Of a stretch of DNA of 64,000 nt, positions 25,976-34,247 are shown in pieces. How positions within the stretch are numbered: position 1 is the stretch's first letter; each line of letters begins with the position of its first letter. The notes below the pieces were generated by a model. The model saw nothing but the letters and a program-made list of their open reading frames with translations, ran no database searches and was not told the origin of the DNA. Source of the DNA: Bombiscardovia asteroides_K (lineage in GTDB: Bacteria > Actinomycetota > Actinomycetes > Actinomycetales > Bifidobacteriaceae); the NCBI RefSeq assembly GCF_048001765.1, contig NZ_CP181447.1, positions 620,001 through 684,000 on the forward strand. The letters are read 5' to 3'. Both the position numbers and the translations under genes were made by a program.

Positions 25976-27466
25976 GTGCATGAGGATGAGGAACGATTGC
26001 TGGAGGGACTGGATCCTGCCCAGCGGCAGGCGGCTACCGTGCTTGACGGACCTGTGCGTATCGTCGCAGGGGCCGGGGCTGGCAAGACCAGGACCATCAC
26101 CCGGCGAATAGCCTATGCCTGCGCATGCGGTAGCTGGGAGCCCTCCAAAACCCTGGCGGTGACCTTTTCGGTTCGTGCCGCGGCTGAGATGCGTGATCGA
26201 CTGACCAAGCTTGGCGTGTCGGCCGCCCTGCAGGCGGCGACCTTCCATTCGGCCGCCCTGCACCAGCTCAGGCGGGTCTGGCCCCAGGTCAGCGAGACCT
26301 ACCCTCCCGATTTGATCGAGGATGTGGGTCCCCTGGTGTCTTCTGCCTATCAGCGGGTCTGCGGGCAGGAGGCCGATCCGGGCCAGGTCAGGGACCTGAC
26401 TGCGGAGATCAACTGGGCCAAGGTGGGGCTGATCGCCCCCCAGGACTACGTTCGGGTCTGCGCAGCCAGTCACCGTCTGCCACCGGCTGGTCTGGAGGCT
26501 GATCGGATGGCCGACCTGTACACGGTCTTCGAGAGTTCCAAGGCCGCCCATAATCAGATGGACTTCAACGATATTCTCCTGCTGGTCTGTCACATATTGG
26601 AAGAAGGCGGCCAGGCCGCTGCAGATATTCGAGACCGAATCGGCTGGCTGACGGTGGACGAGTACCAGGATGTCTCGCCCCTGCAGCACCGGCTGCTCAA
26701 GCTCTGGCTCAACGGCAGGCAGAACATCTGCGTGGTGGGCGACCCGGCCCAGACCATCTACTCATTTGCCGGTGCCACATCCTACTACCTGCTGAACTTT
26801 CCACAGGAATTCCCGGGCATCAAGGCCGATCTGGACCTGTCCACCGACTACCGGTCCACTGGAAGGGTGGTCCACTACGCCAACGGTATTCTGGCGCGCT
26901 CGCCGGTGCGTGACGACTATCTGAAGCTGACCTCGGCCCGTCAGGATGGCAGCAGAGTCGCGATGACCCGTTATGAGGATGATGCTGATGAAGCTGGGGC
27001 CGTGGCCTCCCGTATATCCTCCATGATCCGAAAGGGGGCCCGGCCTGGCCAGTTTGCAATCCTGACTCGGATCAATGCCCAGCAGACCCTGATCTGCCGT
27101 GCCCTGCACGAACGCGGAATCGGCTACCGGGTGCGTACCGAGTCAGGCTGGCAGAACCAGTCGGTCAATCTGAGCAAGCAGGAGGTGCTGGAACAGTTGG
27201 AGGGAGGCATAGGCCAGGGGAGGGTCACGGTCTCTACCATTCACGCCGCCAAGGGGTTGGAATTCGCCCATGTCTTCATCGTCGGCTGTGCCGAGGGGTT
27301 GATTCCCTTTGGTTCACCGCAGGAGGGGGATGCCCTGGAGGAGGAACGCCGTCTCATGTACGTAGGGGCGACCCGTGCCGAGGACACCCTGCACCTTTCC
27401 TACGCGGAGCACAAGGACGGCAGCGCCTTCGCCCGACGCGCCCCCAGCCGGTTCATTCACCGCTGA
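25976..27466 (+). CDS. uvrD2: UvrD2-like superfamily I DNA helicase, short form
   Basis: A 496-residue 3'-5' helicase of the actinobacterial UvrD2 type. Walker A is VAGAGAGKTRTITRR, Walker B is VDEYQDVSP, motif III is VGDPAQTIYSFAGA, motif V is TIHAAKGLEFAHVF, and motif VI is RRLMYVGATRAEDTLHLSYA. Between motif IV and motif V only about 50 residues remain, so the 2B domain is nearly absent, and there is no C-terminal HRDC or cysteine-rich region found in larger UvrD2 proteins. All ATPase motifs are intact, so it is likely active. The GTG start is 103 bp from the divergent APH-like gene. Confidence 0.88.
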   Translation: MHEDEERLLEGLDPAQRQAATVLDGPVRIVAGAGAGKTRTITRRIAYACACGSWEPSKTLAVTFSVRAAAEMRDRLTKLGVSAALQAATFHSAALHQLRRVWPQVSETYPPDLIEDVGPLVSSAYQRVCGQEADPGQVRDLTAEINWAKVGLIAPQDYVRVCAASHRLPPAGLEADRMADLYTVFESSKAAHNQMDFNDILLLVCHILEEGGQAAADIRDRIGWLTVDEYQDVSPLQHRLLKLWLNGRQNICVVGDPAQTIYSFAGATSYYLLNFPQEFPGIKADLDLSTDYRSTGRVVHYANGILARSPVRDDYLKLTSARQDGSRVAMTRYEDDADEAGAVASRISSMIRKGARPGQFAILTRINAQQTLICRALHERGIGYRVRTESGWQNQSVNLSKQEVLEQLEGGIGQGRVTVSTIHAAKGLEFAHVFIVGCAEGLIPFGSPQEGDALEEERRLMYVGATRAEDTLHLSYAEHKDGSAFARRAPSRFIHR

Positions 27467-27506
27467 GCACTATCGCCTGGGCCCTCGGAACATAGGGAGC
27501 CACGGT

Positions 27507-29129
27507 TCAGGCTTGGCCGATGTCTGAGTCGCCTTTGTCTGAGTCGTCCTGGTCAGGTTGACCGTCATCGGGGTCCTTGGAATCCTTGTCGGCGCTCTTC
27601 TGGTCGCCAGGAGCCTCATGGTCTGGATGCTCCTGGTCATTGGAAGCGTCGGGGTCTGCCGGGGTGATCGGGTTGGCAGAGGAATCCTTCTCCTCGGCAT
27701 TCAGCAGTTTGTCCAGCTCGGCATCCCAATCCACTGAGGTGGCGGGAGTGTCGGCCTTCTGCTCGGATTGCCCGTCTGCAGAGGTCGATGTTCCGACTTG
27801 GTCGGCATCCTCCTTGACAGGCAGGGAGGGCAGCAGATCAGGATGGGACCAGTGATCGTCGCGGCCCTGGACACCCTCGTCAGCGGTGATGCGCTCCCAA
27901 AGGTCGGCGGCCTCGCGCAACCGCTTGGGATGGAGATGCAGGCCAAGCAGGGACTCGAAGGTCTGTTCGGCCGGCCCTCCGACGGCGCGCTCGCGTCGGG
28001 TCATCTCCCGCAGCTGCTCCAGGTGGGGAAGGTGGGCCATGCCGGCGTTCCAGACCACACAGTCCACCCAGCCGTCCACCAGGGCCAGCAGGTCGCCCAG
28101 GCTGTGCAGGGCCTCCTTCTGCTCAGGGGTGTCTTCGATGCCGACATTGCTGAGGTTGATGGCGCCGGCGATGGATTCGGGGTTGATTTGCTCAGCATCA
28201 CGCAGCTGGTCCTCCACAGCGTCCAGGTCGATGGAGACTCCCCGGGCGTATTTGCCAATCAGGGCCTCGAAGCGTGGCATCAACCAGGGGACGGCGGCGT
28301 AGAGCCGGGCGTGGGCGGCCTCCTTGAGGGCCATGTAGCGGGTGACTTCGTCCAGATCCAGTTCAAGGGATTTGGCATAGGCCTTGATGTTCTGTGGAAT
28401 GAGAGCTCCGGCGGGATTCTTCAGCAGCGGGATTCCCTGGTCGAATCCTCCTCGGACCTCCTTGGCCAACTCGCCGGCGGCCTGCCCCAGCTGCATGGCG
28501 AAAGAGGTGTTTCCCAGCAGCTTCATCAGCGTGGTGGGATCCTTGAGGTTGTCTGGCAGTGGAATGGGCACAGGTCCGGCGAACATTCCCGAAATCTCGC
28601 CCTGGTCGAAGCCCTGGAAGCGCTGGCTTATGACGGAGGTCAAGGCGTCGCTGACCGCCTGGGCCACCGGGGAGGCGAACTTTACCCAGGCGTCTATGCT
28701 GCCCTCGATCCATCCGGCACGGGTCAGGGCTTCGGTCTGGCCCGGGGCGGGGTCGAAGGCGCAGACGGTGTCCAGCCAGAGGTTGGCTTCGCTCATGACT
28801 CGGGCCACCCGGTCGCTGTCCTCGGCTGTGACTGTGGTATCGGACTGGTCGGCCCTGGTGCGTCCCAAGGCGATGTTCTTGGCCAGTGCAACGTTGATGG
28901 GACCCTGGTCAGCCTGGGCCTGCATATCGGCCGGGGTGTTCAGCCCTCCAGCAGTGAAGGCCTGGATCAGGGCCTGGACCTCGGCGGGTTTGGGCAGCTG
29001 ATCTGCTCCCTGGGCCGCCATCTGGGAGCGGATGGACTCAGGCAGCTGTGAGAACTGACTCCAGGCCAGCTCGCCCTGCACCGGGCCGAAGCACTCGATG
29101 AGCCATTGGTGGATTGCATTCTCGTCCAT
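27507..29129 (-). CDS. DUF2342/COG5282 family protein (putative zincin-like hydrolase)
   Basis: A 540-residue protein. The DUF2342 core (about residues 60-400) includes TRYMALKEAAHARLYAAVPWL, the family's central helix; this holds E-A-A-H where a metalloprotease HExxH would be, with Lys in place of the first His, so protease activity is unproven. The last 150 residues are an Asp/Ser/Gln-rich low-complexity tail. It is divergent from the Lon-like gene, the same pairing as the mycobacterial Rv3194c/Rv3195 locus (known synteny). It converges on uvrD2. Confidence 0.8.
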   Translation of the reverse strand: MDENAIHQWLIECFGPVQGELAWSQFSQLPESIRSQMAAQGADQLPKPAEVQALIQAFTAGGLNTPADMQAQADQGPINVALAKNIALGRTRADQSDTTVTAEDSDRVARVMSEANLWLDTVCAFDPAPGQTEALTRAGWIEGSIDAWVKFASPVAQAVSDALTSVISQRFQGFDQGEISGMFAGPVPIPLPDNLKDPTTLMKLLGNTSFAMQLGQAAGELAKEVRGGFDQGIPLLKNPAGALIPQNIKAYAKSLELDLDEVTRYMALKEAAHARLYAAVPWLMPRFEALIGKYARGVSIDLDAVEDQLRDAEQINPESIAGAINLSNVGIEDTPEQKEALHSLGDLLALVDGWVDCVVWNAGMAHLPHLEQLREMTRRERAVGGPAEQTFESLLGLHLHPKRLREAADLWERITADEGVQGRDDHWSHPDLLPSLPVKEDADQVGTSTSADGQSEQKADTPATSVDWDAELDKLLNAEEKDSSANPITPADPDASNDQEHPDHEAPGDQKSADKDSKDPDDGQPDQDDSDKGDSDIGQA

Positions 29130-29209
29130 TGCTTTGTTCCAGTCCTCGCCAAGGCAGGCCGTCCGCCCTCAAGGGTGGTGCCTGCCGGGATTATCGTCTT
29201 CATCAACCA

Positions 29210-29215
29210 TAATAT
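29210..29215 (+). promoter_or_regulatory. Candidate -10 of a leaderless Lon-like gene transcript
   Basis: TAATAT, close to the consensus, ends 7 nt before the ATG at 29223. GGAG in the gap is only 2 nt from the ATG. Confidence 0.45.
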
Positions 29216-29222
29216 TGGAGCT

Positions 29223-30089
29223 ATGACACTTCCGCACGGGAAATCGCATCACTGCGCCACAGGCGCACCCGAAAGGCAATCCGGAACGCTTGGCGGGCCT
29301 ACCCGCAAAATGCTGGTTGGCGGTCTTCTGGTCATTCTGGCCATCTTGGTGCTGTTTCTCCCTTCGCCTTATACCATCGAGACGCCCGGACCCACCCAGG
29401 ATGTGCTGGGAAGTTCAAAAGGCTCACCGGTCATCATGGTGAAGGGTGGCCAGGTTCACCATGACAAGGGTCGCCTGCTGATGACCACAGTCAATGCCCG
29501 CGGAATCCCCGGCTACCCGGCCTCAAATCTGGATGCCTTGGTGGGCTGGGCCGATCCTCACGCCACGGTGCTTCCCCAGGAGGCCGTGGTCCCTCCCGGA
29601 CAGAGCGTTGAGGAGTATAAGCGCCAGGAGCAGGGCGATATGCACGGCTCCCAGAAGGCCGCATCATCCCAGGCTCTGGCCTTTCTCAAGGCCCGAGGAT
29701 ATGACGTGTCAGGCCTGCAATTCAGCATGAAGGTTGCCGACATCGGTGGTCCCTCGGCCGGGCTCATGTACACCCTGGGTGCCATCGACAAGATCACGCC
29801 GGAGCAGGAGACCGGAGGTCTGACCATCGCTGGAACCGGCACCATGGATCAGAAGGGACGGGTCGGTGCCATCGGCGGTATTCAGCTGAAGATGCTGGGG
29901 GCCAGGCGGGACGGCGCCACCTGGTTCCTGGCGCCTGCGGCCAACTGTTCACAGGTGGCAGGCCATGTGCCACAGGGTCTGCGCGACGTGCGGGTGTCCA
30001 CCTTGGACGAGGCCTACAAGGCCCTGGTGGCCATCGGTCATGGTCAAGGGGAGGGGCTGCCCCACTGCACGGCCGCCAAGGCCAAATAA
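29223..30089 (+). CDS. Membrane-anchored Lon-like (S16) serine protease lacking the PDZ domain
   Basis: A 288-residue protein. One membrane segment (about residues 29-47) is followed by an extracytoplasmic region with PYTIETPGPTQDVLG, the family's signature after the anchor. The Lon proteolytic domain has catalytic S178 in GGPSAGLMY and K223 in GAIGGIQLK. In YlbL/Rv3194c-type homologues a PDZ domain precedes this domain; here the linker QALAFLKARGYDVSG joins directly to the protease part, so PDZ is missing. An ATG 39 codons upstream lies within the divergent neighbour and is rejected. Confidence 0.87.
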   Translation: MTLPHGKSHHCATGAPERQSGTLGGPTRKMLVGGLLVILAILVLFLPSPYTIETPGPTQDVLGSSKGSPVIMVKGGQVHHDKGRLLMTTVNARGIPGYPASNLDALVGWADPHATVLPQEAVVPPGQSVEEYKRQEQGDMHGSQKAASSQALAFLKARGYDVSGLQFSMKVADIGGPSAGLMYTLGAIDKITPEQETGGLTIAGTGTMDQKGRVGAIGGIQLKMLGARRDGATWFLAPAANCSQVAGHVPQGLRDVRVSTLDEAYKALVAIGHGQGEGLPHCTAAKAK

Positions 30090-30105
30090 GACAAGGCCGG
30101 TCCAA

Positions 30106-30134
30106 TTGGTGAATTCCGGCAGTCTTGTTATGCT
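30106..30134 (+). promoter_or_regulatory. Leaderless promoter of the DUF3052 gene
   Basis: TTGGTG (30106-30111), 17 bp, then TATGCT (30129-30134). The GTG start follows after 6 nt (30141). This is the best-formed member of the leaderless group in the window. Confidence 0.55.
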
Positions 30135-30140
30135 GAAAAC

Positions 30141-30557
30141 GTGGCTGAGACTACAACCTATACAGCGGAAGAGTTCGGTTTTCATCCCGGCGATATCGTT
30201 CAGGAATGGATGTGGGACGACGATGTCGACGACGGGATCCGGACCAGGATCGAGGATCTGACCGGCGAAGAGCTGGTGGACGAGGACTATGACGCAGCCG
30301 TGGATGGGGTCATCATCTGGTGGCGGGACGGCGATGCCGAGGACGATTTGGCGGACACCATCATGGATGCCTCGGCCATGGTCAACAAGGGCGCGCCTTT
30401 CTGGGTGCTGACCCCCAAGCCAGGCAGGCCTGGGGCCTCGGCTCCAGGGGTCGTTTCCAATGCGGCCAAGACCGCGGGCATGAACGCCCTGATGCCCACC
30501 ACCGTCAGCAAGGATTGGAACGCCACCCAGCTGCGGGCTTTCGGCAAGGGCAGGTAA
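30141..30557 (+). CDS. DUF3052 family protein
   Basis: A 138-residue acidic protein of the actinobacterial DUF3052 family (unknown function). It has GFHPGDIVQEWMWDDDVDD near the start, VDGVIIWWRDGDAEDDLAD, and VLTPKPGRPG followed by a basic C-terminal segment with a Trp. No membrane segments or known catalytic motif. It begins with GTG directly after a -10 box. A strong terminator follows. Confidence 0.85.
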   Translation: MAETTTYTAEEFGFHPGDIVQEWMWDDDVDDGIRTRIEDLTGEELVDEDYDAAVDGVIIWWRDGDAEDDLADTIMDASAMVNKGAPFWVLTPKPGRPGASAPGVVSNAAKTAGMNALMPTTVSKDWNATQLRAFGKGR

Positions 30558-30583
30558 GACTTCTGGCCGCATAAGCGCCAATG

Positions 30584-30629
30584 AACGAGGTGGTGGGCAT
30601 CAGGATCAACCAATGCCCACCACCTCGTT
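30584..30629. terminator. Strong bidirectional terminator
   Basis: A perfect 17-bp inverted repeat (30584-30600 with 30613-30629) with a 12-nt loop, between the DUF3052 gene and the convergent MFS gene. Confidence 0.85.
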
Positions 30630-30676
30630 GTCATTCAGGAGGAATTCCCGGAGGAATCCGCACGGCGAGCGGCCCT

Positions 30677-32221
30677 TTACTGCTCGCTCTTCTCAGCAAT
30701 TGCAGGAGCCACCGTCGTGGCCTTGTTCTGGTATTCAGCCAGCAGGGTGCGCGAGCGGATGTCGCAGAGGTTGGCTACCAAGGCCATGATCAGGATGACC
30801 AGGCCCACCACGAAGATCCAATGCAGGCCGTCGAAGACGATGGTGCGGGCCGGACCCAGCAGGCGTGAGGGGATGCTCCCTGCCGTGGCCGGGTTGATCA
30901 TGCTGTTCATCATGTCCTCGGTCAGTCCCTTATACCGGGGTACCTCGCGGGCAATGACTGTGTTCATGACGATGCCGAAGATGGAGACCATCAGCGTTTG
31001 TCCCAGGGAGCGGGCCAGGGTGTTGAAGCTGGTCGAGGCACCCACGTCGCCTGCGGGCACCACGCTCTGGGCGGTGATGGTCGAGGTGGTGATGGTCAGG
31101 CCGAAGCCGAAGCCGACCACGGCCGAGATGGCCAGGAAGACCCAGTAGGTGGTGGCCTGGGGGACGGCTATGTAGCAGACACAGGCCGTCAGGATGAAGG
31201 CCAGGCCGATGTTGGTGGCCCGGTGTGGCGGGTGGTGCATGGTCAGCGGTCCGGCCAGGTAGGCGCCCAGGAGCCAAAGAATGGAGGAGGGGGTGACCAC
31301 GAAGCCGCCCAAGGAGGGATTCATCCCCAGCACGGATTGCATCCAGATGGGCATGTAGGTGTCGAAGCCCATGAGGAATCCGGCCACCAGGAGCATGCAG
31401 ATGTTCTGGATGACGAAGGTCCTGATGTGGAAGAGCCGCAGGGGCAGGATGGGATCCTCCTGGTGGCCCTCAACATGAAGAAGCAGGGCAAAGGTGACCA
31501 GAGTGGCCGCAGCCAGAACCAGGGTGATCCGTGCATCGCCAGCCGATCCCAGGCTCTGCAGGCAGAGCATCAGGCAGATTAGGCAAATGCTGAGCAGTCC
31601 GATGCCCATGTAGTCGACGCGGGTTTCACGCGCCTGGATATGCTCGCTCAGGAAGATCTGGATCATGATGATGACCAGCAGACCGATGGGAACGTTGATG
31701 GCGAAGACCCAGTGCCAGCTTATCTGCTGGACGATGAAGCCTCCCAGCAGGGGGGCGATGATGGAGGCGATGCCCCAGGCCGAGCCGTTCAGGCCGATCA
31801 TGCCCGCCCGCTTGTCCAGGGGATAGATATCGGCCAGAACCGTGTATGTCAGCGGCTGGATGGCGCCTGCCCCCAGGCCCTGCAGAAAACGGGCGCCGAT
31901 TAGCTGGGGCATGGACTGGGAGAGTGCGCACAGGGTGGAACCGATCACGAAGACCAGCAGACCGATGGTCAGCAGCGGCTTGCGGCCGAAGCGGTCCGAA
32001 AGCTTGCCGTAGATGGGTGTGGTGACCGCCGTCATGAGCAGATAGATGGAGTAGACCCAGTTCATGATGGACAGCCCATGCAGGTCCCCGATGATGGTGG
32101 GCATGGCGGTGGAGACGATGGTCCCCTCGATGGCCGTCATGAAGGTGGCGATGAAGACCGCCACCGTCACCAGGGTGCGGTTGGTCTTCCTGCCACTGCC
32201 TGTATCGACTGTCTGTGACAA
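30677..32221 (-). CDS. DHA2-family MFS multidrug-type transporter (14 TMS)
   Basis: A 514-residue drug:H+ antiporter-type protein with 14 predicted hydrophobic segments. It has the motif A loop GKLSDRFGRKP and motif C-type Gly/Pro pattern in GSAWGIASIIAPLLGG. The start is TTG at 32221, supported by GAGGGGG 6 nt upstream; no in-frame ATG fits as well. The upstream region holds a perfect short palindrome (32303-32317) that may be an operator. Substrate cannot be inferred; members export antibiotics, dyes or bile-like compounds. Confidence 0.87.
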   Translation of the reverse strand: MSQTVDTGSGRKTNRTLVTVAVFIATFMTAIEGTIVSTAMPTIIGDLHGLSIMNWVYSIYLLMTAVTTPIYGKLSDRFGRKPLLTIGLLVFVIGSTLCALSQSMPQLIGARFLQGLGAGAIQPLTYTVLADIYPLDKRAGMIGLNGSAWGIASIIAPLLGGFIVQQISWHWVFAINVPIGLLVIIMIQIFLSEHIQARETRVDYMGIGLLSICLICLMLCLQSLGSAGDARITLVLAAATLVTFALLLHVEGHQEDPILPLRLFHIRTFVIQNICMLLVAGFLMGFDTYMPIWMQSVLGMNPSLGGFVVTPSSILWLLGAYLAGPLTMHHPPHRATNIGLAFILTACVCYIAVPQATTYWVFLAISAVVGFGFGLTITTSTITAQSVVPAGDVGASTSFNTLARSLGQTLMVSIFGIVMNTVIAREVPRYKGLTEDMMNSMINPATAGSIPSRLLGPARTIVFDGLHWIFVVGLVILIMALVANLCDIRSRTLLAEYQNKATTVAPAIAEKSEQ

Positions 32222-32302
32222 CCCGAACCCCCTCTTATATGGTGTATATGTTGTGTTTCTCTTCTTTTGCGGACCAGGCCCGCGAATTCCTAGTGGATTA
32301 TA

Positions 32303-32317
32303 GCCGCACCGTGCGGC
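32303..32317. repeat. 15-bp palindrome upstream of the DHA2 transporter and tRNA-Val
   Basis: GCCGCAC, one C, GTGCGGC: two perfect 7-bp arms. It lies about 80 bp before the transporter TTG and 35 bp before tRNA-Val. It could be a repressor operator or an RNA hairpin; no T-run follows. Confidence 0.5.
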
Positions 32318-32351
32318 CTTGTCACCGTGTAATCTGCTAAGGTAGTGTGCT

Positions 32352-32425
32352 GGTCCCGTGGCTCAGTTGGTTAGAGCGCCACCTTTACACGGTGGATGTC
32401 CCCGGTTCGAGTCCGGGCGGGACCA
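32352..32425 (+). tRNA. tRNA-Val (anticodon TAC)
   Basis: A 74-nt cloverleaf. Acceptor GGTCCCG/CGGGACC, anticodon stem CCACC/GGTGG with loop TTTACAC and anticodon TAC at 32386-32388, and T-arm CCCGG-TTCGAGT-CCGGG. The discriminator is A at 32425, and CCA is not encoded (ACA follows). A -10 candidate TAATCT lies at 32330-32335. Confidence 0.95.
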
Positions 32426-32525
32426 CAGGGGTTTTTAGGGGGTGTGCCCGAAATCGCGTCTTAGCGCTCACGTAGAATCGATGCACGACGATCGTTGACA
32501 AGAAAGGTCAGGAGGTCGATGCCTG

Positions 32526-34247
32526 ATGTCAGCTAAGCCTGATGCCCGTGGAACCGAGGCGACCATCGCGCGCTCGGGCAAGCGCAAGTGGGGATATGAC
32601 ACCAAGCAGGTGGACGCCTTCCTGGAGCGGGCTCACTCGCTCTATGAGAGCCAGGACCCTGATCTGACCCAGGAGGAGATAGCCAACGCTTCCTTCGACC
32701 TGTGCAAGAACGGCTACATCATCACCCAGGTGGATGCTGCCCTCTCGCGACTGGAGAGGGTGATTTCCGACAGGCAGACCAGTTTGGAGATAGCCCGGGT
32801 GGGCGTGGACGGTTGGACGACCAGAATGGTCAGCCTGCAATCAGAGCTGACCACTCATGCCGGCAGGCCCTCAGGCAGCGTCTTCAAGCGTGGGGATCCC
32901 GGCATGCCCTCATACGACTGCAAGCAGGTGGAGCGGCTGATCGAGCAGGTCCTCAATAAGACTTCTGACCAGCTCAACCTGCAGGCGGGACGGAAGGCCG
33001 ACTCAGGCAAGTCGAAGAACACCGACATCACGGCTGACCGCGTCTCCAACGTCATCTTCACCCAGCGGCGGGGGAACAAGGGCTATGACGAGCGCCAGGT
33101 GGACTTCTTCCTGGCCAAGGCCGTCGAGCTTCTCGAGCAGCTGGAGTCCTTTGCCAGGGTCAGCGAGAGGGCCAAGAGAGCCAGAGCCAATGCAACGGCG
33201 CCTGCTGCTGTTCCTGCGCAATCGCAGTTGCCGGTGCAAAACTCTTCAGCTTCGGGCGTTCAGCCGCTGATCGGACAGAGCCAGGCACCCGCCTGGAGCA
33301 TCCCCAATGCTTCCGCTGCTGCGAATGACCAGGGCAGTCAGGACGATTTCGCTCAACTGCACCAGGCAGAGCGTGCTATCTTCGAGGCGCCGGTCGCCAG
33401 CACGCAGACGACGCCTACAGCACAGACGGCGCAGCCCAATAGCTCGCTGAGCGCTCTGGCTTCGGCGGTCAACCAGCGGCTGGCCCAGGAAGGCGCTGGG
33501 GCGGCTACAGCAGCATCGGCGGTAGCAACTCCAGCCTCTTCGTCAGCCAGGTCGGCCTCCTCAGCAGGTATGAGCGGCGGAGCCCCCGTTGCCTCTGCCA
33601 ATTCCGCCCCTGCCAATCTCCCTGTCTCCGGTCAGCAGGAATCAGTTATGTCCGCTTCCGTGCCGCCTGCGGCTGCACAGCCGGCCTCTGCGCCGACCAG
33701 CCACAATCCTGTGGCTCCCGCTGCAGCGTCAGCGGCACCTGCGTCGGTTGCGCAATCCGCGCCTTTCAACCCGGTGACGCCTTCTTCGCCCTCGCCTGCA
33801 CCACAGACTCCTCAGCCGACCCCTTCGGCACCCGTAGCCTCCACTCCGCCTACTTCAGCCGGGAATGCTTTCGCCCCCTCGGCGACAAGGGCTGACACTG
33901 ACGGCTCGTCTACGCCAGGATCCACCTCAATCATCTCCTCGCCCTTCGTCGATGGTCCTCTGGGCGCAGGCGGACCCCTGGGCAACTATGAGGAACCAGC
34001 ACCTGCAGCGCCTGAGGTCCAGGAGCGTCCTTGGGCTGAGACAGCCGGAACCAGCACGGATACGCCCGACTGGGCCAAGCCCAGGTATTCACAACAAAAC
34101 ACGCAGGGGAATAAGCAGGACCAGGACCCGGATTCCTACCTGGCTTCGCTGCTCAACCAGGATCTGCCCAAGATGGATCTGGACATCCCCGATATTTCTT
34201 TCCCGGCTTTCGGAGACGAGGGGGAGCAGGATAAAGGCAGTCGATGA
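32526..34247 (+). CDS. Protein with four DivIVA-like motifs and a long Ala/Pro/Ser/Gln-rich region
   Basis: A 573-residue protein with no membrane segment. The N-terminal 215 residues hold four related motifs: GYDTKQVDAFL (23-33), GYIITQVDAAL (63-73), SYDCKQVERLI (129-139) and GYDERQVDFFL (187-197), each like the N-terminal motif of DivIVA that contacts the membrane. Residues about 218-500 are low complexity, and the C-terminus is acidic with conserved-looking DLPKMDLDIPDISFP. AGGAGG lies 10 nt before the ATG at 32526. It overlaps dxr by 4 bp (ATGA). Role in polar growth is inferred only. Confidence 0.75.
   Translation: MSAKPDARGTEATIARSGKRKWGYDTKQVDAFLERAHSLYESQDPDLTQEEIANASFDLCKNGYIITQVDAALSRLERVISDRQTSLEIARVGVDGWTTRMVSLQSELTTHAGRPSGSVFKRGDPGMPSYDCKQVERLIEQVLNKTSDQLNLQAGRKADSGKSKNTDITADRVSNVIFTQRRGNKGYDERQVDFFLAKAVELLEQLESFARVSERAKRARANATAPAAVPAQSQLPVQNSSASGVQPLIGQSQAPAWSIPNASAAANDQGSQDDFAQLHQAERAIFEAPVASTQTTPTAQTAQPNSSLSALASAVNQRLAQEGAGAATAASAVATPASSSARSASSAGMSGGAPVASANSAPANLPVSGQQESVMSASVPPAAAQPASAPTSHNPVAPAAASAAPASVAQSAPFNPVTPSSPSPAPQTPQPTPSAPVASTPPTSAGNAFAPSATRADTDGSSTPGSTSIISSPFVDGPLGAGGPLGNYEEPAPAAPEVQERPWAETAGTSTDTPDWAKPRYSQQNTQGNKQDQDPDSYLASLLNQDLPKMDLDIPDISFPAFGDEGEQDKGSR

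Noticed and set aside
27467..27506. Hairpin between uvrD2 and the DUF2342 gene
   Set aside because: Imperfect stem with a bulge and no T-run; too weak to call.
32519..32536. Small upstream ATG before the DivIVA-like gene
   Set aside because: It opens a five-codon frame ending in TAA only 3 nt after the ribosome site; a possible control peptide but with no support.
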